Of a stretch of DNA of 64,000 nt, positions 9,222 through 18,123 are shown in pieces; positions within the stretch are counted from its first letter, which is position 1; the number at the start of each line of letters is the position of its first letter. The stretch comes from a bacterium c-19. GTDB taxonomy: Bacteria; Bacillota_I; Bacilli_A; Erysipelotrichales; Erysipelotrichaceae. The stretch covers positions 1-64,000 of the forward strand of contig QZED01000002.1 of NCBI GenBank assembly GCA_009917405.1, given 5' to 3'. A model generated the notes under the pieces. That model saw only the letters and a program-made list of their open reading frames with translations, ran no database searches and had not been told where the DNA came from. Made by a program: the position numbers and the translations under genes.

Positions 9222-9254
9222 ATAATAGACCCATTTTTCATGAAAAAAGTTCAA
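9222..9254 (-). promoter_or_regulatory. Possible promoter with palindrome TTTTTCATGAAAAA
   Basis: On the minus strand TTGAAC (9249-9254) and TATTAT (9222-9227) are separated by 21 bases, and a perfect 14-bp palindrome (9234-9247) fills the spacer. Long spacers centred on a palindrome are typical of MerR-type promoters, and the gene downstream has a MerR-like helix-turn-helix. Autoregulation is inference. Confidence 0.4.
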
Positions 9255-9293
9255 TCCTTTATTACCAATATGAAATACAATTTACAAAAATTA

Positions 9294-10607
9294 TCATTTT
9301 TCACTTGTTTCTTTCGGTATTTTATCAACTGTCGCAAAACGATAGCCTTTTTGCTTCATCGCTTTAATAAAGGGATCCATCGCTAAATAATTGCCTTTAT
9401 TAGAAGGGTGCAGAAGATAAATCGCTCCGTTATGATAATGCTTTAACAATGTATTCAGTGCCTGTTCCCCGCTTACATCTTCGGCATAATCATAATACGC
9501 ATGACTCCAAAAATAATTAGAATAACCAAGATCCTGTACAAGCTTTAAACTGCGCTCACTCATCCCGCCCTTGGGAAAACGAAATACCTTTTTCATCGGT
9601 TGCCCCGTAACCTGCATATACGTTTTTTCACATTCCGTAATTTCCGAAACAAAGCGATCGATATCCTTTTCATTCGCAAGAGTCGGCATATCATAATGAT
9701 GCCAAGAATGGTTGCCGATCACATGGCCGTGAGCCACAAGATCATTGATAAATTCTGGATTATCCTTAATATAATTGCGAGTCAGGAAGAAAGTTGCCTG
9801 AACATCGTTGTCATTCAGCACACCGGCAATCTCTTTAATATACGTAATGTCATTCCCGCCCTCATCAAAGGTTAAATAAATTGTTTTGTCATCAGGCCCC
9901 ATCATATAGGCATCATACTTTGCCAAAAGACTTTCTTCGCGGCAACCTGTGGTGCGGTTATTGTTTTCACTCTTATGAAACCACCATTCCTCAGCCTTGT
10001 TATCAAACTGATCATGATTGTAATACAGCTTTTCATCTGTCGGATCTTTACATACCTCAACACTGCGCTTGATCGTTGCCGTATTGCCACTGGTATCATT
10101 AACTGTATAAGTAATTTCATACGTCCCCTGCTTATTCATATCGAGAGCAGAAGCATCGACTTTTACCTGCTTGGTTAAATCGCCGTCATATTGATCACTC
10201 GCTTGAAAACCGGGATCCTTAAAGCTTTCCTTTTCAAATACCCGCATTGGATTTTGACCGTTCAATTTAATCGTCGGAGCCGTTGTATCTACAACCTCAA
10301 CAGTTCTTACCACTGATTTATCATATGTCTCAAATGTGTAGCGAATCTTATATGTCCCGAGCTTAGCAGTATCCAAGCTGCTTTCTACAACAATATTATC
10401 ACTGTAATCATGAAAACGAAAACGCGCTGTTGCGCCGGGATCTTGGAAATCTGTATTTACCTCAACCTGTAAAGTTTGTGAATCATTCAACTTGATTTGG
10501 GGGATAAACAAACCGCTGAAAAACAACAGCTTGATTAAAGCAGCTGCCAAACCAACGCAAACTGCCGCAATAATACCGTATACTACGATCTTACATCGCC
10601 TGCTCAT
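9294..10607 (-). CDS. PdaA-like peptidoglycan/polysaccharide deacetylase with two Ig-like (DUF5011) domains
   Basis: A membrane-anchored NodB-fold deacetylase. One hydrophobic helix (residues about 8-32) is followed by two DUF5011-type domains (about 38-110 and 112-188, both with the KLGTYKIRYTF / KQGTYEITYTV strand) and a NodB domain (about 235-430). The first metal motif reads TFDEGGND rather than TFDDG, the second is HSWHH, and the third is RFPKGGMSE; this pattern resembles PdaA, which removes acetyl from N-acetylmuramic acid. Loss of the second Asp is usual in the PdaA branch. ATG at 10607 is used since AGAGGTGA lies 7 bases upstream. It lies downstream of the cell-wall cluster and a second deacetylase lies on its far side. 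Substrate assignment is by similarity only. Confidence 0.87.
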   Translation of the reverse strand: MSRRCKIVVYGIIAAVCVGLAAALIKLLFFSGLFIPQIKLNDSQTLQVEVNTDFQDPGATARFRFHDYSDNIVVESSLDTAKLGTYKIRYTFETYDKSVVRTVEVVDTTAPTIKLNGQNPMRVFEKESFKDPGFQASDQYDGDLTKQVKVDASALDMNKQGTYEITYTVNDTSGNTATIKRSVEVCKDPTDEKLYYNHDQFDNKAEEWWFHKSENNNRTTGCREESLLAKYDAYMMGPDDKTIYLTFDEGGNDITYIKEIAGVLNDNDVQATFFLTRNYIKDNPEFINDLVAHGHVIGNHSWHHYDMPTLANEKDIDRFVSEITECEKTYMQVTGQPMKKVFRFPKGGMSERSLKLVQDLGYSNYFWSHAYYDYAEDVSGEQALNTLLKHYHNGAIYLLHPSNKGNYLAMDPFIKAMKQKGYRFATVDKIPKETSEK

Positions 10608-10737
10608 CAAATCACCTCTACAACAAAGATACGCAGAAACAGTTTAAAAATTGCCTTATTTTTCAAATTTCAACAAAAGATAAAGAATGAATTGATACAG
10701 TTTTGCGTTATCATACTTGCCGCATTTTTTATTGATA

Positions 10738-10762
10738 CAAAAAAAGTGCTTCACGGAAGCAC
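10738..10762 (-). terminator. Terminator of the murF operon
   Basis: GTGCTTC/GAAGCAC with a 3-base loop followed by seven T on the minus strand, 12 bases after the stop of the FAD protein. Confidence 0.8.
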
Positions 10763-10773
10763 GAATGATTCAT

Positions 10774-12363
10774 TTATTTAATGGTATCATCTGATGCATA
10801 ATACGCAATAACTTTTTCGGCGCAGCGAATTCCGTCAATAGCCGCTGATACGATACCGCCGGCATATCCTGCTCCTTCCGCACACGGATAGAGGTTAGAC
10901 AATGAAAGCGAAGTCAGGCTATCCGGATGACGCACAATACGAAGCGGTGAGCTGGAGCGTGTTTCCACCCCGGTCAGAATCGCATCATCGTGCATAAAGC
11001 CGTGAAGCTGACGATCAAACTGCGGCAGCGACTCTAACAGTGCGTCACTGATGAAGCTTGGAAGAATAGAATGTAGATCACAAAGCGTATAGCCGGGCAG
11101 AATCGACGGCTGAACACTTCCGATCACCGCGGAAGGTTTTTGTTTCATAAAATCCTTAAGCAGCTGGATCGGTGCGAAATAATTACAGCCGCCGAGCTGA
11201 AAAGCTCGCTGTTCCAGTTCCTGTTGAAAATGAATGCCGCTCATCAACTGATTGCCCGTATCCTCAGGATTTACTTGTACAAGCAGTGCACTGTTCGCAT
11301 TTTCCTGATCACGAGCAAACTCACTCATACCGTTGACAACTAAGCCGTTTTCATGCGAGGCGGAATTCACTACAGTGCCGCCGGGACACATACAGAAGGA
11401 ATAGACGCCGCGATTTTGTTTGGTCGTATAGCTTAAGCGATAACTTGCCGCATGAAGCCGCGGATGAGATGCATATTCGCCGTACTGTGCTTGATTGATC
11501 AAATGCTGGGGATGCTCGATTCTGATTCCGACCGCAAATGATTTCTGTTCCATCAGAATCTGCTTTTCATCTAATATCGAAAAAATATCACGCGCACTGT
11601 GACCGACAGCCATTATTAATGCTTTACACAAAATCCATTCCCGATCGGCTTGAATATGCGTAATGCGGTGATTGTCAATTTTTATATCAGTAAGCGGCGT
11701 ACAAAAGCGAATTTCACCGCCAAGACGTAAAATTTCCTTACGAATATTCACCACAATATTGCGCAGCTTATCCGTACCGATATGCGGATATGCTTCATAT
11801 AAAATAGATTTATGCGCTCCGAAACGCACAAGTTCTTCCAATACCTTATGGGAACGCAGATCTTTGGAGCGGCTTGTCAGCTTGCCGTCAGAAAAGGTAC
11901 CGGCGCCGCCTTCACCGAATTGCACGTTACATTGCGGATCCAGTATCCCGTTCTGCCAAAACTGCTGTACCTTTTGAATGCGCTCTTCCATGCAGGCTCC
12001 CTTTTCAAGCACCAAGGGTCGATAACCGCATCGGGCCAAAAGTAAAGCCGCATACATTCCTCCGGGACCGAATCCTGCCACCACAACGCGCCCTTTTTCT
12101 GCGTGTGTTCCCTGCTTCGGCATTTCATAATGATATTCCTGAACCCGTTGAGCATCTTTGTATCTGCATTTTCGCTCGTTTTTTACTTTTACATCTACTG
12201 TATAAGAAAAACAAAACGGCTTTTTGCGCGCATCTAAGCTTTCCTTTACGATCTGAACATCGATAATATCGGTAATCGGAATCTTGAGCTTGTCTGCGCA
12301 TTTTTGTTTTAATGCGGATACTTCCTCATCAAGAGTGAGCTTTATTTGATGAAATCTAATCAT
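10774..12363 (-). CDS. FAD-dependent dehydrogenase of unknown substrate (COG2509 type)
   Basis: A 529-residue flavoprotein. The dinucleotide-binding motif GFGPGGMYAALLLA is at about residues 96-109, after a roughly 90-residue N-terminal domain that is typical of this family. Further family features are the GEGGAGTFSDGKLTSR segment, AVGHSARD, FCMCPGGTVVNS and the C-terminal CAEGAGYAGGIVSAA FAD contact. The family is widespread but its substrate is not known. It is the last gene of a string beginning with murF, 12 bases after the preceding unknown gene, with AAAGGAG before its ATG. A terminator follows. A direct role in cell-wall synthesis is not supported by the sequence. Confidence 0.85.
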   Translation of the reverse strand: MIRFHQIKLTLDEEVSALKQKCADKLKIPITDIIDVQIVKESLDARKKPFCFSYTVDVKVKNERKCRYKDAQRVQEYHYEMPKQGTHAEKGRVVVAGFGPGGMYAALLLARCGYRPLVLEKGACMEERIQKVQQFWQNGILDPQCNVQFGEGGAGTFSDGKLTSRSKDLRSHKVLEELVRFGAHKSILYEAYPHIGTDKLRNIVVNIRKEILRLGGEIRFCTPLTDIKIDNHRITHIQADREWILCKALIMAVGHSARDIFSILDEKQILMEQKSFAVGIRIEHPQHLINQAQYGEYASHPRLHAASYRLSYTTKQNRGVYSFCMCPGGTVVNSASHENGLVVNGMSEFARDQENANSALLVQVNPEDTGNQLMSGIHFQQELEQRAFQLGGCNYFAPIQLLKDFMKQKPSAVIGSVQPSILPGYTLCDLHSILPSFISDALLESLPQFDRQLHGFMHDDAILTGVETRSSSPLRIVRHPDSLTSLSLSNLYPCAEGAGYAGGIVSAAIDGIRCAEKVIAYYASDDTIK

Positions 12364-12375
12364 AGGATCACTCCT

Positions 12376-13326
12376 TTAGCTGCCGAATACTTCATCGGCT
12401 GAATGTGCTTTGAAATAGATATCAGGCAAAGCAGTGATTGCCTGTTCCAAATAAGGGCGGCTTTCGGTTTCCGGAAAAACACGAAAAATGGTCGCTTCAA
12501 ACGTAAAAGCACATGCATGATACTGATAAGCATCGATCAGCTCCTGCAAAATTGTTTGTGCAAACTTACGTGAAAATGATTTTAACAAATAGTTTTTTAA
12601 TTCCTTCATTGCCGGCAACTCTATCGCATAATAGCGGGAAGTTCGCTTGAGCAGCTCATCTTGACTGCACAGCTCATAGGTTAAATCAGGATGTGCGGTA
12701 ATTCCGCGATATGTATTCATAAAATCTAAATCATTCAGGATAATGAAAGAAGCTGTTTGACCACGACGCTGGATTTGTACTCCCTGCAGCACATTTCGTC
12801 TTGATAAACGCCATGTAACAGATGAAAATAAATGCTCAGGATCAATAGTAACACCGTAATTTCTCAGCATCTCGCAGCATTGATTCATTTCCAATAATCC
12901 ATAGGAATAAAATAATCCAAGTATTATATCATCCTGCCGCTTCATTTCTGCCATCAGTGGATCATAATGACGTGTACGAGCAATTCGCTGTGCAAAATCA
13001 TGCGCCTCTTCACGTATTTGATACCAGCCGTAATCCTTTTCTTTCGTCAAACTGGGAATCTCTTCAATAACATTCAGCTCCAACAGCTGTTCAACCGGAT
13101 AATGCGGCAAATGTAGCGGACGATTGGGATGACGAAGCAGACACTTAACGGTCTTATATGCTGATTTATCGCAAAGATAAAAGAAATTGCGCTTTTTCCC
13201 GTGCAGCAGTAAATGCTCCAACTGTGTTCGATTTTTATTTTGGCAGCGCTCAAAATCATACAAATAACCAATGAGATCACGCAATTGTTCTTCGCTCAAT
13301 GCCGCTGCCATTTCGTTCCAATTCAT
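12376..13326 (-). CDS. Conserved-looking protein of unknown function
   Basis: No family was recognised. The 316-residue protein is soluble, with no signal peptide or membrane helix, rich in leucine, arginine and aromatic residues, and predicted mostly helical. It has several cysteines (for example C42, and a QCCEMLRNYG pair near 155) but no obvious metal motif. The central SSVTWRLSRRNVLQGVQI region could be a winged helix, weakly. It begins one base after the stop of the VanT-like membrane protein and is followed 12 bases later by the FAD protein, so it is part of the murF operon by position. AAAGGTG lies about 11 bases before the ATG. Confidence 0.7.
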   Translation of the reverse strand: MNWNEMAAALSEEQLRDLIGYLYDFERCQNKNRTQLEHLLLHGKKRNFFYLCDKSAYKTVKCLLRHPNRPLHLPHYPVEQLLELNVIEEIPSLTKEKDYGWYQIREEAHDFAQRIARTRHYDPLMAEMKRQDDIILGLFYSYGLLEMNQCCEMLRNYGVTIDPEHLFSSVTWRLSRRNVLQGVQIQRRGQTASFIILNDLDFMNTYRGITAHPDLTYELCSQDELLKRTSRYYAIELPAMKELKNYLLKSFSRKFAQTILQELIDAYQYHACAFTFEATIFRVFPETESRPYLEQAITALPDIYFKAHSADEVFGS

Positions 13327-13327
13327 A

Positions 13328-14356
13328 TTACATCAACACCTTTAACTGCGGATAACGCTTTGATAAAACAAGCACTGAGGCAGAAAATACACTTGAACAT
13401 AAAATAGTCAGTATATAAACACTGAAATTTGATAAATGAAGAAGATTCAAAAACAACGTAATAAAATATATATGACTGACATAAATCAAAAGGGACAGCT
13501 TACGCATACACAAAGTCAGTGCATTGCCATTAAAAGAAAACTGCAACAGGAAGATAAACAAGAAAAATACTGTCGGTATCAAGCACAAATACATACTTGT
13601 TAAATCATTACTCATATGTAAGCTGCGATATAAGAAAGCCTCACCGCATAAAGCACAAAAACTGACAGCGAAAGCAATTCCTGCCGGTTTTTTATAGTTT
13701 TGATTCTTAAACTCCTGTGCATACAGACCGAGAATCAAATATAAGGGTGCAAAAAAGATTCCGTTGCGCGCCGTAACAAAGACACTTTCATACAGCTGCA
13801 AAACTGATTGAATTCCTGCGACATTGCCCAGCACGGATCCATAAACATTGCTCAGCATACCGATCACATACAACAGAATGCATACCCACAACGCATGTTG
13901 CTTTTTCAATTTCATTGCCAATAAATACACGATCACAATACCGAGCAGAAGTGCCGGCAAAAACCACAGATGATAATAAGTGCCGTTAAATAAAAAGTCA
14001 CGCAACAGTCGAAGACATGTGGAAACATCAAAACCGCCTTTGATCCAAGATCCGATTAACAGTGGTAAATAAAGTGCACTCCAAACAAGATACAGCTTTA
14101 AAATGCGCATCCAGTAATGCTTCAACATTTGTAGATTGGTTTCATCGCGAATCCCGTTTTTTAAATTGATCTTTTGAAAAAACAGCCAGCCGGATGCCAT
14201 AAAAAAGAACGGCACTGCCAAACGGGCAAATATTTGTACATAGATAAAATTTCCTGTTTCATTTATTTCATAAAACGGGGCGCAGTGAATTGCGATTACA
14301 AATAAGGCACTGATAAATTTCGCAATATCAATGATCCCATAATTCCTTTTCTCCAT
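13328..14356 (-). CDS. Acyltransferase-3-type membrane protein resembling the membrane half of VanT
   Basis: 342 residues with about ten membrane helices of the acyltransferase 3 family. The N-terminus (YGIIDIAKFISALFVIAIHC, then RLAVPFFFMASGWLFF) closely resembles the membrane half of VanT serine racemases, in which such a domain is joined to a cytosolic racemase. Here the racemase is the separate gene just upstream, 41 bases away, so this looks like a split VanT. In VanT the membrane part is thought to bring L-serine into the cell; here that is inference. AGGAAGGG precedes the ATG. A small hairpin between the two genes may lower its expression. An alternative is an ordinary O-acyltransferase acting on wall polymers. 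Confidence 0.82.
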   Translation of the reverse strand: MEKRNYGIIDIAKFISALFVIAIHCAPFYEINETGNFIYVQIFARLAVPFFFMASGWLFFQKINLKNGIRDETNLQMLKHYWMRILKLYLVWSALYLPLLIGSWIKGGFDVSTCLRLLRDFLFNGTYYHLWFLPALLLGIVIVYLLAMKLKKQHALWVCILLYVIGMLSNVYGSVLGNVAGIQSVLQLYESVFVTARNGIFFAPLYLILGLYAQEFKNQNYKKPAGIAFAVSFCALCGEAFLYRSLHMSNDLTSMYLCLIPTVFFLFIFLLQFSFNGNALTLCMRKLSLLIYVSHIYFITLFLNLLHLSNFSVYILTILCSSVFSASVLVLSKRYPQLKVLM

Positions 14357-14377
14357 AAAATTCCCTTCCTGAAATAA

Positions 14378-14399
14378 AACAGCAGAGTTTACTGCTGTT
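14378..14399 (-). terminator. Hairpin at the end of the racemase gene
   Basis: AACAGCAG/CTGCTGTT stem, 6-base loop, then TTTTATTT on the minus strand; it overlaps the racemase stop codon. It may partly uncouple the next gene. Confidence 0.55.
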
Positions 14400-15549
14400 A
14401 TTTATAAATGCGCGGTACACGGGCGCTCAGCCAACATAAAGCTTCGTTATTAATCGTATGCGCGCAGCGAGATAATTCATCAACGCTCAATAATACATCA
14501 TGATCATATCCAAATAAAACAACCTCATCACCGGCATGAACATCATGAACGTGACTGACATCGACCATCATCTGATCCATACAGATATTACCGATGATTT
14601 CACAGCGCTGACCATGAACCAGTACGTGCTTTCCTTGATTGGATACATTACGGGGATACCCGTCGGCATAACCGCAACTGATCGTCGCAATGCGCATCCG
14701 CTGCGCAACGGTATAATGACGCCCGTAACTGACACTGCAGCCACTTTGCACTTCTCGCACATAGGAAATATTTGCTTTCCATGTCATAATTGGATGAAAA
14801 TCCGGTTTCTGGTTTGTTTCAATCGCATTATCGGCTGTCACACCCAAATGTAAAAGACCCGGACGCACATAATCATAGTGCAGTTGCGGATAATTCATTA
14901 TTCCGTAGCTATTCTGTAAATGAGTGATACCTGCTTCAATTCCGGCAGCTTTTAATTCTGCCAATACTTGATCAAAATATTGAATTTGATGCTCGGTAAA
15001 ATCCAAATCTGCCTGATCAATCAAACTGTCACTGACCGAAAAATGTGAAAAAATCCCATCGGTATGAATATACGGAAGCTGATACATTTTCTTTACAGCC
15101 TCTATATTCCAGCACTCCTTTTTACACGGTATTCCCAAACGCGTCATGCCGGTATCCACCTTTACATGAGCATGAATCCACACCTCATGAGCTTTTGCGT
15201 AATCTGAAAGCGCATATGCATATTCCTCTGATATCAAGGTTTGAATGACATGATATTCATGAAGATAGTGAAAATGTTGCTTCGGAGTATAGCCTAAAAT
15301 CAAAATCGAATCATCGATGCCAGCATTTCGCAAATTAATTGCCTCATCAATACTGGAAACGGCAAAAAAATCAACCCCGCAAGCTTTTAATGCTTTACTG
15401 ATGGCAATATCTCCGTGTCCGTATGCGTTAGCCTTTACGACGCCCATAATCTTCGTTGTCGCCGGAATCATTTTACGGATTTCTGCGACATTATGCTTGA
15501 TATAGCTCAAATCCACCTCTGCCCAGCAGCGACTGCTATCCTCTAACAT
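14398..15549 (-). CDS. alr: Alanine/serine racemase, VanT-like catalytic type
   Basis: A PLP-dependent fold III racemase of 383 residues. The PLP lysine is K39 in VVKANAYGHG and the second catalytic tyrosine is in SYGRHYT. Two features point to the VanT branch rather than ordinary Alr. The segment HLQNSYGIMNYPQL matches the VanT form HIQSSYG. The C-terminal motif reads INNE, with Asn368 where Bacillus alanine racemase has Tyr354; VanT of the VanG type has Asn696 there, and the change is linked to serine racemisation. It can plausibly make both D-Ala and D-Ser. It sits between the VanG-like ligase (32 bases upstream) and the VanT-like membrane protein. AGAGGTGG precedes the ATG. Whether it is the only alanine racemase of the cell cannot be seen. 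Confidence 0.93.
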   Translation of the reverse strand: MLEDSSRCWAEVDLSYIKHNVAEIRKMIPATTKIMGVVKANAYGHGDIAISKALKACGVDFFAVSSIDEAINLRNAGIDDSILILGYTPKQHFHYLHEYHVIQTLISEEYAYALSDYAKAHEVWIHAHVKVDTGMTRLGIPCKKECWNIEAVKKMYQLPYIHTDGIFSHFSVSDSLIDQADLDFTEHQIQYFDQVLAELKAAGIEAGITHLQNSYGIMNYPQLHYDYVRPGLLHLGVTADNAIETNQKPDFHPIMTWKANISYVREVQSGCSVSYGRHYTVAQRMRIATISCGYADGYPRNVSNQGKHVLVHGQRCEIIGNICMDQMMVDVSHVHDVHAGDEVVLFGYDHDVLLSVDELSRCAHTINNEALCWLSARVPRIYK

Positions 15550-15581
15550 GGTACTCCACCTCTTTATCTAAAGTATATGCT

Positions 15582-16646
15582 TTATTCCATCGCTAAATCG
15601 ATTAAACGGTCGATTAAATCCGGAAATTCGATTCCCGCTTCCTTCATCATCGACGGATAACGGCTTGTTGCGGTAAAGCCCGGAATCGTATTCAGTTCAT
15701 TAAAGATAATTGTCTGATCCTTTGTCACAAACATATCCACGCGTGTCATACCCTTGCAGTTCATTGCTTGATAAGCACGCAAAGCGAGATCTTGTGCCTG
15801 CGCAAACAATTCCTTGGAAATACGAGCAGGACAATGAATTGCCGAATTAAGCATTTCATACTTACCTTCATAATCAAACAACTCTTGACTTGTTTCAATT
15901 TCATCTACACTGCCGACAAACAGCTCATGATTACCCATGACTGCACAGCCGATTTCAAAGCCTTCAATCGTAGCTTCCAAAATGACCTTGCCCTTGCCGT
16001 CATGATAAAAGGCATCAGTTAAAGCTGTCTGAAATTCTTGAAAGTCATGCACTTTATGAACACCGAAACTGCTTCCGGCATTGCACGCTTTAATAAAGAA
16101 CGGTACCTTTAATTGTTCTGCGGCTTGTTCATACAATGCCTTTTCATCAGTAACCTGATGTTCATATACCGCCATATACGGGGCACACGGCACCCCGGCA
16201 CGCTCACATACAATGTGTGTCATTTCCTTATCCATACAAATTGCGGAACTCATATGACCACAGCCGACATACGGCAGCTGCATCAACTCCAGCATTCCCT
16301 GTAATGTTCCGTCCTCACCGTTTTTACCGTGAAGCACCGGAAATACGCAGTCGATTTCTAACGGTATTGACGGGACATCTTCCTGCAATAAGAAAAAGCC
16401 ATGATGCTTCTTTGTACAGGCAAAGCCGATCGGTCGATTATCTGCGTGCGTCAGCCAGTGATCATGTTCCAAATCGTCGATGGATCCTTGATATAAATAC
16501 CAGTCTCCCGTCTGTGAAATACCGATCATTGTAATATCATAGCGTTCTCTGTTGATCTGTCTCAATAAAGATGCCGTACTATGTAAGGATACCGGATATT
16601 CACTTGATTTTCCACCGAATATCACGGCAAGTTTTATTTTTTTCAT
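15582..16646 (-). CDS. ddl: D-alanine--D-alanine/D-serine ligase, VanG-like subfamily
   Basis: ATP-grasp ligase (354 residues) that joins D-Ala to D-Ala or D-Ser for the end of the peptidoglycan stem. Characteristic segments are VFPVLHGKNGEDGTLQG, ACNAGSSFGV and NELNTIPGFTATSRYP. The N-terminal SSEYPVSL (14-21) has Tyr where D-Ala-D-Ala ligases usually have His or Arg, as in VanC and VanG. The stretch FEIGCAVMGN...GSVDEIE and FDYEGKYEML also follow VanG closely, although the loop has EGKY rather than the TEKY of VanG. D-Ala-D-Ser activity is therefore likely but not proven. AGAGGTAG precedes the ATG; murF ends 13 bases upstream. No VanX/VanXY or VanRS gene is in the window. Confidence 0.92.
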   Translation of the reverse strand: MKKIKLAVIFGGKSSEYPVSLHSTASLLRQINRERYDITMIGISQTGDWYLYQGSIDDLEHDHWLTHADNRPIGFACTKKHHGFFLLQEDVPSIPLEIDCVFPVLHGKNGEDGTLQGMLELMQLPYVGCGHMSSAICMDKEMTHIVCERAGVPCAPYMAVYEHQVTDEKALYEQAAEQLKVPFFIKACNAGSSFGVHKVHDFQEFQTALTDAFYHDGKGKVILEATIEGFEIGCAVMGNHELFVGSVDEIETSQELFDYEGKYEMLNSAIHCPARISKELFAQAQDLALRAYQAMNCKGMTRVDMFVTKDQTIIFNELNTIPGFTATSRYPSMMKEAGIEFPDLIDRLIDLAME

Positions 16647-16659
16647 AAGCTACCTCTGT

Positions 16660-18045
16660 CTATTGAATTAATGCATCGACAACCTCATCCATTTTCATAC
16701 TGCGGCTGCCCTTAATTAAAATCATACATTCTTTATTGCGATACGGCATTAAATACGCAATCAGCTTCGCTTTATCGGCAAAGTGCTGAACATGTAGGGT
16801 ACCGTCGCTTTGATCAATCGCACCTTGTGCAATATAAGCACCCATTTCCCCGTAGGTCAGCACCTCGGAAACACCGTATTCAGCTGTCTGCTTTCCTAAC
16901 TGAAAATGAATTAAATCGCTTTGATCTCCGAGATCCAGCATATCGGCAAATACCGCAATCTTATAAGGAATATCAAATAAGACCAATGTTTCTAAAGCAG
17001 CTATACTGCTTTGCGGATTTGATTTATAGGAATCATTTAAAATCAATGCTTTATTCGCACGCATCAATTCATTGCGCATACCCGTTTTTTCAATCGTATT
17101 CAAGCCGAATTGAATGTCCGTATCCGAAAGCTGAAGCGCTCGTGCCGCAATCATTGCACTGATCGCATTTACGGCTTGATGTTTACCAAGCATATCCATC
17201 GTAAAGCGTGTAGGCTCATCATTCACACTGAAAGTAATGCCGTCTTCCGTCTGCTGCACATAAGATAAATAGACATCATTGCCGGAATTTTCACCAAATG
17301 TTTTAATGCGGATATCACCGTTGATTCCTTCCTTAGTGACCGCATCACGCAGCAGCTTTTGATCACCGTTATAAATTAACATACCGAAAGGTGCCAAACC
17401 ATGAGTGATTTCCAGCTTTGCCTTCGCAATATTTTCCTGAGTTTTTAAATTTTCCAAATGAGCAGTACCGATATTCGTTATTATCGCAATATCTGGACAT
17501 ACCATTTTCGTCAGAAAATCTATTTCATTCAGATTTTCCATTCCCATTTCAATTACCGCAACTTGAGTATTTTCACTCATTGACAACAATGTGAGCGGCA
17601 CGCCGATTTCATTATTGTAATTACCTAATGTCTTTTGCGTAACATAGCGCTGTGACAACATCCCCGCTAAAATATCCTTTGTGCTTGTTTTACCGTTACT
17701 GCCGGTAATCCCTATGACTTTCATCGACAGCTGGCGACGATAAACGGCAGCCAACTTCTGCAGTGCCGCCAATGTATCGTCAACTAATATCACGGTGATA
17801 TTTTCCGGCGGAAACGCTTCATCCCGATTCCAAAGTGTGGCAGCTGCGCCCTTTTGTATCGCCTGCTGCACAAACTCATGACCATTGTTATTGGCGCCCT
17901 TTATAGGAACGTATAAATTTCCCTCAACGACCTTACGGGAATCAATACACACACCGCATACGCGCTTCTGAATGTCATCATTGTCTATATAATCGGCATC
18001 AAGCATACGAATGATGCCGTCTACGGAACGAAGTATCATATACAC
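16660..18045 (-). CDS. murF: UDP-N-acetylmuramoyl-tripeptide--D-alanyl-D-alanine ligase
   Basis: Adds the terminal dipeptide to UDP-MurNAc-tripeptide, the last cytosolic step of the lipid II precursor. 461 residues, normal for MurF. The ATP-binding P-loop GITGSNGKTSTKD is at about 112-124, followed by the central AVIEMGMENLNEI segment and the C-terminal NDSYKSNPQS motif specific to MurF. GTG at 18045 is used (AGAGGA lies 6 bases upstream); an ATG two codons later is possible. It is first in the operon murF-ligase-racemase-VanT-like-unknown-FAD protein, behind an extended -10 promoter. Its pairing with a VanG-like ligase implies it must accept the dipeptide that ligase makes. Confidence 0.95.
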   Translation of the reverse strand: MYMILRSVDGIIRMLDADYIDNDDIQKRVCGVCIDSRKVVEGNLYVPIKGANNNGHEFVQQAIQKGAAATLWNRDEAFPPENITVILVDDTLAALQKLAAVYRRQLSMKVIGITGSNGKTSTKDILAGMLSQRYVTQKTLGNYNNEIGVPLTLLSMSENTQVAVIEMGMENLNEIDFLTKMVCPDIAIITNIGTAHLENLKTQENIAKAKLEITHGLAPFGMLIYNGDQKLLRDAVTKEGINGDIRIKTFGENSGNDVYLSYVQQTEDGITFSVNDEPTRFTMDMLGKHQAVNAISAMIAARALQLSDTDIQFGLNTIEKTGMRNELMRANKALILNDSYKSNPQSSIAALETLVLFDIPYKIAVFADMLDLGDQSDLIHFQLGKQTAEYGVSEVLTYGEMGAYIAQGAIDQSDGTLHVQHFADKAKLIAYLMPYRNKECMILIKGSRSMKMDEVVDALIQ

Positions 18046-18074
18046 AACATCCTCTCATATTCGCATTCTTATTT

Positions 18075-18083
18075 ATTATAGCA
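18075..18083 (-). promoter_or_regulatory. Extended -10 promoter of the murF operon
   Basis: Minus strand TGCTATAAT, about 30 bases upstream of the murF start; no good -35 hexamer is seen, which extended -10 promoters tolerate. Confidence 0.5.
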
Positions 18084-18123
18084 CAACTTTTCCTACTTTT
18101 TCGTATGAACCATAAGTTTTTGA

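Noticed and set aside
11672-12266. Several overlapping plus-strand frames opposite the FAD dehydrogenase
   Set aside because: Mutually overlapping antisense frames with Cys/Pro/His-rich composition and no ribosome binding sites.
13328-18045. A complete acquired van resistance operon
   Set aside because: No VanXY/VanX, VanRS or mobile-element sequence is present, and murF is part of the set; it fits an intrinsic chromosomal arrangement better.
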